Positions 32,901-42,825 of a stretch of DNA of 64,000 nucleotides are shown here, one piece after another (the first letter of the stretch is position 1; each line of letters begins with the position of its first letter). The stretch is taken from positions 1,735,001 through 1,799,000 of the forward strand of contig CM077653.1 of the NCBI GenBank assembly GCA_039707465.1, written 5' to 3'. The translations under genes were made by a program, and so were the position numbers. The DNA is from Rhabdophis nuchalis. Taxonomy: Eukaryota; Chordata; Lepidosauria; Squamata; Natricidae. The notes beneath the pieces are model-generated. The model had not been told where the DNA came from. It made no database searches and saw only the letters and a program-made list of their open reading frames with translations.

Positions 32901-34844
32901 CCGGCCATGTCCATGGGGAGTCTAGATGTCCTGGGGAATCTGTAGGAAGGAAGAAGAGAAGGGGTGACGCAGATGGAGACATCTGGTCCCCAATGATATC
33001 ATGTCCCCTACATCTCTTGGGTGATCAGAAAAGATCTGGCTCCCATCATCTGCACTGCTTGGTGGGGGTACCTGTTGAGGCAGGTGATGAGACTGACAGG
33101 TTTCAGGATTCCACCTGGTTTGTTCCCAATGTGATGCAACTTTGTCAGTCGACCCACGCAGGAGAAAAAGTCATTGGAAAGGTTATTTTTATGAAGCCGC
33201 ATCTGACATGATTTTTGTCTGGCATGCTGACTTCACTTCTGTCAAGATTGTATTTCCCTTAAAGCTGAACATCTGGACCTTGGTGTTTTCAAGAAGTTTT
33301 CCAGGAAAAAAAAATCGACACTCATTCTCTTTAGGGCAGAAAGATCTAACTAACACAGTTCCAGGTTGAAGGAATTTTATTTTGAGTTTTTTTCCTCTTT
33401 CCCAGATCTTCTGTTAAATTTTAAAAAGTATTGACATCCTTCTTTGACTGTCCTGAAATATACTTCTGGCAATTTCTTAGGAAAAGCAAATAAGGTCCAC
33501 ATAGATCTTATATTTCTATCTTGAATGCTCCTTAGATGTCTTACTTTTTCTGTACAAAACTATCAGGTAGGAGCAAGTAAATCCACATGGTTTCTGGTCA
33601 GTTAGCTCTGGTTGGGTGATGGGAAAGCCATTTATTGCTGAAACCTTTTCAACCTCTCCCTCTAGGGGAAAAAAAACATTGTCAAGTCATCAGCGAGAAT
33701 GGTCAATCCATCCGTGGCCATTGCTGTTATTGTTATCCACTACCAAATTCACAGTATTTTTGTAAGATGCTGCAGAAATTGTACAAGCCAACTAATAAAA
33801 TGATATGGAAATGGTTTTTTTCTTCTGGGGTTTCATTTGTGAACCTGAGTGGTGAGTAAGAGTGGAGTCTAGCCATGGCAGGACTCAACTGCTCTTAGAA
33901 GAAGAGCAGTTGAAATCTCTTCCATAACATCAAAGCTTCCTCAGATGACTCTCTCTCCTAGGTTGTCTTCCACCTTCAGAACCTCTTTGCACGTGGTTCC
34001 TCCATTATACTTAATGCTTCGATGGGTTAGAGCACTTCTGAGTAGCGCGGTCCCAAGATATTGTTGGATCTAGGCTGTTCTACCTTGGGTTGTTACTTTC
34101 AAAAGCAAATGGCTTAGGCATGGCCAGAATCAAGCCAACTCCATTTGTGTTGTGGGATCCCCTACCCTTCCCAGTTTTCCAAGAAAAAATCTGGACAGAA
34201 CTAGTACTCCCAAAGCCACCTTAGAGAAGGTGGGACTGAGATGGCCACCAAGAACACATCTCTCAAATCCGAGTGAAGTACAGCCCTGCCCTCTGCCTTT
34301 TCCTGGACAATGAGAAGGTCCAAAGATATCCTAAAGTTTTATCATGCCATTCCTGGTCCAAGCGTTATGGCACCTGATTGAGGACTCTCCAAAATGATTG
34401 ATTCTTGTGTGCTGCCAAAACATATGAATAAGGAGATTAGATTAGTTAGTAGGTGACTGAACTCAGTCTGTTATGGGAATAGGCCCACAGCAGGCTTAAC
34501 CAGTTTCAAACTGCATTAAAACCATGGCTTAGACGATGCACAAATCCAGGCTGTTTGGCTGAACGATCATTCAGCATATTGCACAAACCCATATTACTTG
34601 GGTCACCAAGAACGAAGTGCTTTCTGTGAATTCAGAAACTCAAACATTTCTCTAGGCTGCCCCACTTTGATTCGTTTCCCGTACCAAATCTGGAGAAGGG
34701 ATGTTGCGTGACAAATTTGAGAATACGCTAGACACATCCTCATTTACTTTGAGAAATATTGGAAGGTCTTCGTTTAAGAGTTTTGAAAAGTTCTGAGAAT
34801 AGCATGCTCACCACTGGAAGAACTGGGAAAGTTTTAACAAAATA
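32901..34844. other. Unique intergenic sequence downstream of DRD2
   Basis: No exon or repeat recognised on either strand. ANKK1 would be expected on the - strand in this neighbourhood, but nothing like it is seen. Confidence 0.5.
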
Positions 34845-35390
34845 ACAGAGTTGGAAGGGACCTTGGAGGGCTTCTAGTCCTTGGTCAGGCAGGAAACTCT
34901 AGATCATGTCAGACAAATGGTTGTCCAGTCTCTTCTTAATAGCCTCCTGTGATGGAGAAGGAAGGAAGGAAGGAAGGAAGGAAGGAAGGAAGGAAGGAAA
35001 GAAGGAAGGAAGGAAGGAAGGAAGGAAGGAAGGATAACAGAACAACAGAGTTGGAAGGAACCTTTGGAGGTCTTCTAGTCCAACCCCCTGCTCAGGCAGG
35101 AAACCATTTCAGACAAATGGTTGTCTAATCTCTTCTTATAAACCTTCAGGGTTGGTCTGTTGGAGCACTCACAACTTCCAGAGGCAATCCATTCCACTGA
35201 TTAATTGTTCTCACTGTCAGGAAGTTTCTCCTTAGTTCCAGATTGCTTCTCTCCTTGATGAGTTTCCATCCATTGCTTCTTGTCCTACCCGCAGGTCCTT
35301 TGGAGAATAACTTGACTCCCTCTTCTTTGTGGATGGTTGATTTTGTCAACAGATGATTTTCCAGAACCATCTCTTGCCAAAACCCTGCTC
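34845..35390 (-). mobile_element. Two CR1-type LINE 3' fragments separated by (GGAA)n
   Basis: Both read on the - strand with CCTCCAAGGTCCCTTCCAAC-type tails. The outer one encodes HKEEGVKLFSKGPAGRTRSN then KERSNLELRRNFLTVRTINQ. The (GGAA)n at 34958-35034 sits between two tail copies. Confidence 0.85.
34958..35034. repeat. (GGAA)n microsatellite
   Basis: About 19 units with one interruption (AAAG). Confidence 0.95.
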
Positions 35391-36117
35391 AGAAGAGAGA
35401 GAAATCATCAAAAGGCCAAGAGCCAGCTTCGACTGGGAGCTACGATTTTATGATGTATATGGTGACCAAGTCTTTTGGCCTTCTTCGTGTTGCTCTGATC
35501 CATCTCCATTGCCCCTTGAATGACCTCTCCCTCTCTGGAGCCAAGTCAGTGAGACACACACACACACACACACACACACACGCCCCAGGAGTGGCTGAGC
35601 AGGAAAGGGCTAACATGTCCTTTGCTTTTATTGCAAGAAGACAACACTGTGCCTTGACATTCATGGTGTTTGAATCTTTTAATTAAGAGGGTGGCAAATT
35701 GATTTGTAGGGTGGAGGGCATTTATTCAGAGTCAAACAAAACCCCAACCAGACAGCTGGTGGGAACAAGATGTTTCCTCTGCCTCTTCGGCTCTCCGCAA
35801 ATTTGGCATTTCCAGTTTCCTGACAGGAAAGGATTTGCCATTTTCCGGTGTTTGTGGAAGGAATTAATCTTTTGGCTCGCATGTAATCCTGTTAGTAGCC
35901 GTCTACAAAAGGCTATTTAATTCCACACAGAATGAAGATTAGCCCGTTGTTGGTCTTTCACACTTGATGTCTTGATCCTTTCCCAGGAAACAGGTGGCAG
36001 AAGGTTCAAAGATGTTCTCAGAGATCCTCACATTTGTCTGATCTTGGCTGCAATGGTCCACGTGAGGGTGGCTTTGTCTGACTTGATAGAATAAGGCAAC
36101 TTGCTTCTACCTCCTAG
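35391..36117. other. Unique sequence with (AC)n
   Basis: 35555-35582 is about 14 AC units. 36000-36117 nothing recognised. Confidence 0.55.
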
Positions 36118-36460
36118 AGAATAGAATAGAATAGTATAGAATAGAATAGTTGGAAGGGACCTTGGAGGTCTTCTAGTCCAACCCCTGCCTAGGGGTTGGA
36201 CTAGAAGACCTCCAAGGTCCCTTACAACTCTGTTATTCTATTCTATTCTATTCCAATTCTATTCTATTCCAATTCGTATTCTATTCTCTACTCTACTCTA
36301 CTCTACTCTACTCTACTCCAACTCCCCAACTCCAACTCTACTCTACTCTACTCTACTCTACTGTATTCCAGTTCCAGTTCCAGTTCCAATGTCAATTTCA
36401 ATGTCAATTTCAATTTCAATTCCAATTCCTATTCCTATTCTATTCTAATTCTACTTTTGG
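36118..36460. repeat. Inverted pair of CR1 tails with divergent pentamer arrays
   Basis: 36150-36190 is the CR1 tail in reverse and 36191-36229 the same tail forward, the two joined at AACCCCTGCCTAGGGGTT. Outward lie (AATAG)n to the left and (ATTCT)n, (CTACT)n, (CAATTT/CAGTTC)n arrays to the right up to 36460. Confidence 0.9.
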
Positions 36461-37398
36461 CCTGGATGCTTGAATCTTAATTGACATGTTAAAAGCAACC
36501 TTTTCCCAGAAGGTTGAGGAATGGCATTCTTGTCACTGTGTTGCTGTGGATGGATGACGTCCACTAGCAGTGGTCAGTGTAGCCACTGGCAAGGGAGTAT
36601 GGGAGATGTAGTTCAAACCGATGGCTTATAGCTCTGCCTGAATGGCACAGGAAACCCCCAAGTTTAACAAATCTCTTCTCCGATTCTCTGTGAGCAGAAA
36701 AAAAATCCATTGGGAAGCTTCCGCTGTGATTTATATTCCGGTTTCCAATGTTCATTACAAGGCCCTTCAGTGTTTTTCACACAAAACACACAAAAAAAGC
36801 ACCCCCATTGGAAACAAATACTTGCTTTAGTAAAACAGTGGAAACAATCAATATTAATAATAATTTTCATTAAAATGTAGCCCGTGAGTTAATAATTAAT
36901 GCTGCACAATGTATGGGCTTCAAATTGCAATCCAATTCCATATCCATGCCCTTTCTGGCTTGTTTTTATAGCTTTTAATGAATGTTGTGGATAGGCCCAC
37001 ATTTAGTCTGCCTTGGTTGGGGGCAGACAGGAAAGATATTTCCTGCAATAAACACACAGAGAAGCATTCCAGAATAACTCATGATCAGCAAGAGAAAAGA
37101 AAGAAAAAGAAACAGAGATGATAAAAGTGCTTCAGCAGCAAAAGTCTGAAACAATGAAAAAGGTTATTTTACCAGTTGGTCGACTTCTATGGCGAAGAAC
37201 GTAAAAAGGGATCTATTGGGCTGAAAAACGGACCTTTTCAAACCCCTCCATTGATCTCCCTCCCTCCCTCTCTCCCTCCCCTCCCCCCTTGCTCCTTGCA
37301 CACACAAATATCACTCTTTGGACACAAAGAAGAACTCTGTGTAAGGGTTGCAAAGCCCTATGAAGCCCTGGAGAGGTAATCCTCAACCTACAACCCCA
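36461..37398. other. Unique sequence with AT-core motifs
   Basis: No repeat. 36840-36990 contains TTAATAATTAATGC and TTTTAATGAATG (see findings). Confidence 0.45.
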
Positions 37399-37437
37399 AT
37401 GGATGGATGGATGGATGGATGGATGGATGGATGGATG

Positions 37438-37531
<94 letters not shown>

Positions 37532-37561
37532 GGGTGGATGATAGATAGACAGACATGATAG

Positions 37562-37618
<57 letters not shown>

Positions 37619-37804
37619 GTGGATGGATAGATATGGATGGATGGATGGATTGATGGATGGATGAATAGATAGATATGGATGGATTGATGGATGGATGGAT
37701 GGATGGATGGATTGATGGATGGATGGATGGATGGACGGGTGGGCGGACAGACAAACAGACAGACAGACAGGGATGGGCGGATGGATGGATGGATGGATGG
37801 ATAA

Positions 37805-37873
<69 letters not shown>

Positions 37874-37933
37874 GATGGATGGATGGATGATGGATGGACG
37901 GACGGACAGACAGACAGACAGGGATGGTGGATG

Positions 37934-37975
<42 letters not shown>

Positions 37976-38018
37976 TAGATATGGGTGGATGGATGGATGG
38001 ATGGATGGCTAGATAGAT

Positions 38019-38080
<62 letters not shown>

Positions 38081-38121
38081 TATGGATGGGTGGATGGACA
38101 GACCAGACAGACAGACAAACA
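37399..38121. repeat. GATA / GGAT / GACA compound tetranucleotide array (Bkm-like)
   Basis: About 720 bp of alternating (GGAT)n, (GATA)n and (GACA)n blocks. GATA and GACA arrays define the Bkm satellite first described from snakes. Frames rich in Tyr, Leu, Ser and Ile on the - strand here are artefacts. Confidence 0.96.
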
Positions 38122-38933
38122 TATACAGACATGTATACATACCAGTATATAAAATCCACTGAATGAGTGAGTGAGTGAATGAGTAACTAACTGACTAAGT
38201 AAACTGGGACAGAAAAGAACCTTTCACTTCAAAGAATGGGAAACGACTGAATGAATGACTGAATGATCAGACAAAGAAACATCAAATCCAGTCTAAGGAA
38301 ATGGCTGGGACAGAGACATCCTATTTTACAGGAGGAGATCTCTGGCAAACAGGCATCCAGCTTCAGGTAAGCTTCGCATCTCGGTTTGTTTGAAATGCTC
38401 ACCCCCCCCAGGCTCCAGCCCCCCCCCCCCCCCGTTCCTCATCTCCCAAGGAGCCCTCCTTTTATACCTGACACGCAGCTGTTTGATGCAGCCCGTGTGC
38501 CTCTCGGTTAAATATGGGGGGGATTTATGAATCATGTAATTAACAAGCAAGCTTTAATGAACTGCCACTCATTTAATGAATACGCACTTTTATTTTTTTT
38601 AAAAAATCACATTTCCCCCCCTCCTCCTTTACCCATAGGAAGTGGTTTTGAAGATTGGGCGGGGGGGGGGGAATCCATCAAAAAGAAAGAGATTAAAATT
38701 CTCTCACCAACAGTGTTAGGTTGGCTTTTTAATCAGGGAAAATGCGGTGATAATGTAGCACTTAATTTTTCAATTACGGGGGATTTTGCCGGTTATGCAA
38801 GGAGGGTGTTTAAGAGGAAAAGTGCATCTGACACACACAACCTCAAAGAAGAAAAATGGGGGCCGTGAGCTGGAAAGTCAAAAGGACGCTGCTAATAACT
38901 CTGGGGAAATGGAGTCAGCTCTTTGGCCCATTA
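38122..38933. other. Unique sequence, AT-core rich
   Basis: 38520-38600 and 38690-38810 carry TAATTAAC, TTTAATGA and CAATTACG motifs, with mononucleotide C-, T- and G-runs between. No exon. Confidence 0.45.
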
Positions 38934-40863
38934 CCGTATCTGCCGGCGTATAAGACGACTTTTTTGCCCTGAAAAACATGCCTCCAAGTAGGGGGGTCGT
39001 CTTATACGCCGGGTCATCCGCGAGGTCCCCTTCTTACAAGTCTACGCGCGATGGTTTCCTCTTTCCCCCTTGTCTCTTTCCCCTCCATGCAAGTCTCTCT
39101 CGCGCGCAATGGTTTCCTCTTTCCCCCTGTCTCTTTCTCCTCCATGCAAGTCTCTCTCTCGCGCGATGGTTTCCTCTTTCCCCGTCTCTTTCTCCTCCAT
39201 GCAAGTCTCTCTCTCGCACGATGGTTTCCTCTTTCCCCGTCTCTTTCTCCTCCATGCAAGTCTCTCTCTCGCGCGATGGTTTCCTCTTTCCCCCTGTCTC
39301 TTTCTCCTCCATGCAAGTCTCTCTCGCGCGCGATGGTTTCCTCTTTCCCCCTGTCTGTTTCCCCTCCATGCAAGTCTCTCTCGCGCACGATGGTTTCCTC
39401 TTTCCCCCTGTCTGTTTCCCCTCCATGCAAGTCTCTCTCTCGCGCAATGGTTTCCTCTTTCCCCCTGTCTCTTTCTCCTCCATGCAAGTCTCTCTCGCGC
39501 GCGATGGTTTCCTCTTTCCCCCTGTCTCTTTCTCCTCCATGCAAGTCTCTCTCGCGCGCAATGGTTTCCTCTTTCCCCCTGTCTCTTTCTCCTCCATGCA
39601 AGTCTCTCTCGCGCGATGGTTTCCTCTTTCCCCCTGTCTCTTTCTCCTCCATGCAAGTCTCTCTCGCGCGCGATGGTTTCCTCTTTCCCCCTGTCTCTTT
39701 CTCCTCCATGCAAGTCTCTCTCGCGCGATGGTTTCCTCTTTCCCCCTGTCTCTTTCTCCTCCATGCAAGTCTCTCTCGCGCACGATGGTTTCCTCTTTCC
39801 CCCTGTCTCTTTCTCCTCCATGCAAGTCTCTCTCGCGCACGATGGTTTCCTCTTTCCCCCTGTCTCTTTCTCCTCCATGCAAGTCTCTCTCTCGCGCGAT
39901 GGTTTCCTCTTTCCCCCTGTCTCTTTCTCCTCCATGCAAGTCTCTCTCTCGCGCGATGGTTTCCTCTTTCCCCCTGTCTCTTTCTCCTCCATGCAAGTCT
40001 CTCTCTCGCGCGATGGTTTCCTCTTTCCCCGTCTCTTTCTCCTCCATGCAAGTCTCTCTCTCGCGCGATGGTTTCCTCTTTCCCCCTGTCTCTTTCTCCT
40101 CCATGCAAGTCTCTCTCTCGCACGATGGTTTCCTCTTTCCCCGTCTCTTTCTCCTCCATGCAAGTCTCTCTCTCGCGCGATGGTTTCCTCTTTCCCCGTC
40201 TCTTTCTCCTCCATGCAAGTCTCTCTCTCGCGTGATGGTTTCCTCTTTCCCCCTGTCTCTTTCTCCTCCATGCAAGTCTCTCTCTCGCGCGATGGTTTCC
40301 TCTTTCCCCGTCTCTTTCTCCTCCATGCAAGTCTCTCTCTCGCGCGATGGTTTCCTCTTTCCCCCTGTCTCTTTCTCCTCCATGCAAGTCTCTCTCGCGC
40401 ACGATGGTTTCCTCTTCCCCCCCTGTCTCTTTCTCCTCCGCGCAAGACTTGCACGGAGAGAGAAACTTGCACGGAAAGAGACAGGGGGGGGAGGAGGAAA
40501 CCATCCGCAGCCACGCAGAGACTTGCCGCTTTTCCACGCGTGCAATTACAAGGCAAGTTTCCACCGCTGGTCTGAAGTGCAGTGACAGTGACAGAGAGAG
40601 AGAGAGAGACGGAGGGAGGGAATCAGAGTCTGTCAGGTACACAGAGAGAGAGAGACAGAAGGGAAGGAGGGAGGGAGAAACAGAGAGAGACAGGGAGGGA
40701 GGGAGGGAAGGTGACAAAGAGCCACAGAGACATTGTGTGTGGAAGGTGTGCGGAAGAGGGGGTAGTCTTATACAGCGAGTATATAACAAACTCTATATTT
40801 TGAGTGGAAATGATGGGGGGGTCGTCTTATACGCCCAGTCGTCTTATACGCCGGCAAATACGG
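38934..40863. mobile_element. TA-flanked inverted-repeat element carrying a minisatellite
   Basis: Left end CCGTATCTGCCGGCGTATAA GACGAC; right end GTCGTCTTATACGCCGGCAA ATACGG. TA dinucleotides flank both sides (38932-38933 and 40864-40865), as in Tc1/mariner-type MITEs. No transposase. Most of the interior is the 57-bp array at 39040-40440; the right arm also holds a GA-rich tract (40590-40730) and a second internal GTCGTCTTATACGCC copy. Confidence 0.75.
39040..40440. repeat. 57-bp minisatellite, about 24 copies
   Basis: The unit contains ATGGTTTCCTCTTTCCCCCT, TCTCTTTCTCCTCCATGCAA and GTCTCTCTCGCGCG. Successive ATGCAAG positions are 57 or 55 bp apart (39087, 39144, 39199, 39254, 39311, 39368, 39425, 39482, 39539, and so on). 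A 57-bp unit is 19 codons, which keeps several frames open by chance. Confidence 0.96.
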
Positions 40864-40987
40864 TAAGTCTAGGATTGGGGTAGAAAACGTTGACCTACAA
40901 GGGAAGCCACTTTCAAACTGAGTTGGGGTCTTGATGGCTTCAAGGACAGAGCTGTGTAGCTTGGTAGCCTTATGGAAGTGTAGGTTG

Positions 40988-41430
40988 TGTTGTAGCCTGC
41001 CAGCCGCCAGTAGAGCTGGCGGGCAGATTCAGACAGTGAGGAGGCTGGGGAGGAACCTGGGCCAGTCCTGGAGTCTGGGGAAGGCTCGGAGGAGAGTTCT
41101 GTGTCGGAGGCAGAGATGGAGGCCAGAGCCATATGCCAGTTATCAGCTGCCTTCAGAGGCAGATATCAGTGAGGCAGAGGAACAGCTGGAGCCTGTTCCC
41201 AGTGTGCACATACACAGAGTGGCCAAACGAAGGGAAGAGCTAAGGAACAAGGGCTGACTTGGGAGTAAAAGCACAGGTGCATGGTGGATGACTCCTCCCA
41301 TGGAGGAGCGACAGGGGAGTGGAGTTTGCAGGAGACCATTAGTTCGCTTAATTAGCGTGAAGATTTGTTTGGGGCTCTTAGTGACTCCTTGCCAAGTATT
41401 TTCTGGTACAGGGTTGCGCTTGGAGATATC
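40988..41430 (+). mobile_element. LTR-like element, 3'-truncated
   Basis: TGTTGTAGCCTGCCAG, GGGCCAGTCCTGGAGTCTGG and CAGTGTGCACATACACAGAG match 45162-45620. The 3' part is missing; a MITE piece follows. Confidence 0.7.
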
Positions 41431-42264
41431 GGGAGCAATATTGGGCTGGGGCAATGCCTGGTGTGCCCGCAGAAAGGGCTTTGCGTGCCACCTGTGGCAC
41501 GCATGCCATACATTCGCCATCACAAGTATAGGGTTTCTTGAATGAGTGAGGAAGGGGGTTGGACTAGAAGACCTCCAAGCTCCCCTCCATTTTGTTATTG
41601 TTATTCCTACAAACCTCACTGTATTCTCAACCCATCGAGCCTGACGTGAGAAATCATTTTCAATAATTAGAAATAAATAAGTATCACTAGATTGGGGAAG
41701 GCATCCTTGTTTGAAGGTGGTCTTTTTAAGGAGGGTCACTGCTTCCAATGAACACGAGTGGAGTGAAGGCAACGGGATTAAAACATCTTTGGGCCTCCCT
41801 CTGCCTCACACTTGATTGCCCCTTGCAATCTCAAGTTGAAACTTTGATTATTATTATTTTTTTCTCAACAGAAAGATGCACAGTAGTTATTTCTCCTGCC
41901 TCTTCTCCTTCTCCGCTCTCATCTCTATCAGCATTACACCAGGGAATGTGTGCTCTTAAGATACAACCTGTGCTCCTCTTCTCAATGGTTGGCACATCGT
42001 TCAGATGTTACAAAAGCCAGGAAACAGGCTGGCTGTGTGCATGTAGATAATAACACATTCACACAAAAAAAACCAAAGGCTTCTAGGAACACAAACGCAA
42101 CTGGATGGCAGGAGGGGAATTGCCACAATAAAATCCAATCCTTCACCTCCTCAGCAGATGTCCCAATTTTCTTTGGTAGAATCTTTTTTGTTCGTCTTGG
42201 TGCATGAAATCGGTTGTCTTTAATAGTTTCTGAAACTGTAGATTTGGGTGGTATTGTTGGCTGC
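41431..42264. other. hAT fragment then unique sequence
   Basis: 41440-41525 (GCGTGCCACCTGTGGCACGC ATGCCATACATTCGCCATCAC) is the right end of a MITE like 12556-12956. A short CR1 tail (GGGGGTTGGACTAGAAGACC) lies at about 41550-41595. Otherwise nothing recognised. Confidence 0.55.
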
Positions 42265-42435
42265 CTTCTCACAAAGGACAGAGAAATTGCGAAGAAATGG
42301 AGAAATTTGCGAAGCTTCTTCTCCGGTAACGTTGTGCTTCAAACCAGGGCATGCAAAACCTTCGCTAGACCAATCCTCGGATACAGCTCGTCTGCCTGGA
42401 ATTCACACTGTATATCAGACATTAATACGATTGAA
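42265..42435 (+). mobile_element. LINE fragment (CR1/L3-like reverse transcriptase)
   Basis: Encodes RSFFSGNVVLQTRACKTFAR then PILGYSSSAWNSHCISDINT IE, the conserved region just before the C-terminal end of ORF2. Same family as 60525-61135. Confidence 0.78.
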
Positions 42436-42446
42436 TGAGTCCAGAG

Positions 42447-42649
42447 CTGTGGTGAAATTCAATTTTTTCTTACTACAAGTTCTGTGGGCATGGCTTGGTG
42501 GGCATGGCAAGGGAAGCATTCTGCAAAATCCCCATTCCCACCCAACTCTGGGGCCATCCGGAGGTGGTATTTGCCGGTCCTCCAAACTACTCAAAATATC
42601 TGCTACTGGTTCTCCAGAACCTGTCAGAACCTGCTGAATTTCACCCCTG
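42447..42649 (-). mobile_element. hAT-type element with near-perfect 8-bp duplication
   Basis: Ends CTGTGGTGAAATTCAA and CTGAATTTCACCCCTG; flanks GTCCAGAG and GGCCAGAG match 7 of 8. Interior matches the family at 23910-24234 in reverse. Confidence 0.8.
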
Positions 42650-42657
42650 GGCCAGAG

Positions 42658-42825
42658 AAGTTGCAACAGAAGTTGCCTTCGGAAGTTGTGGGAGCTTCAT
42701 CCCTGGAAGCTTTCAAGAAGAGGCTGGACTGCCATCAGTCAGAAATGGTGTAGGGTCTCCTGCTTGAGTGGGGGGTTGGACTAGATGATCTCCAAGGTCC
42801 CTTCCAACTCGGTTAGTCTGTTAAA
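42658..42825 (+). mobile_element. CR1-type LINE 3' end
   Basis: GCCTTCGGAAGTTGTGGGAG then CTGGAAGCTTTCAAGAAGAG encode the ORF2 end; tail GGGGTTGGACTAGATGATCT. Confidence 0.85.

Noticed and set aside
37213..38159. Frames of 250-300 residues with [14 protein letters not shown] sequence
   Set aside because: Translation of GATA/GGAT/GACA tetranucleotides in two overlapping frames.
39040..40440. Regular direct repeats that could suggest a CRISPR array
   Set aside because: Units are contiguous without unique spacers, in a vertebrate genome; this is a minisatellite.
39014..40789. Open frames of about 500-590 residues on both strands, rich in Arg/Glu or Ser/Leu/Pro
   Set aside because: They lie in the 57-bp minisatellite. 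A 57-bp unit is a multiple of three, so several frames on both strands stay open at once. There is no codon bias, homology or splice context.
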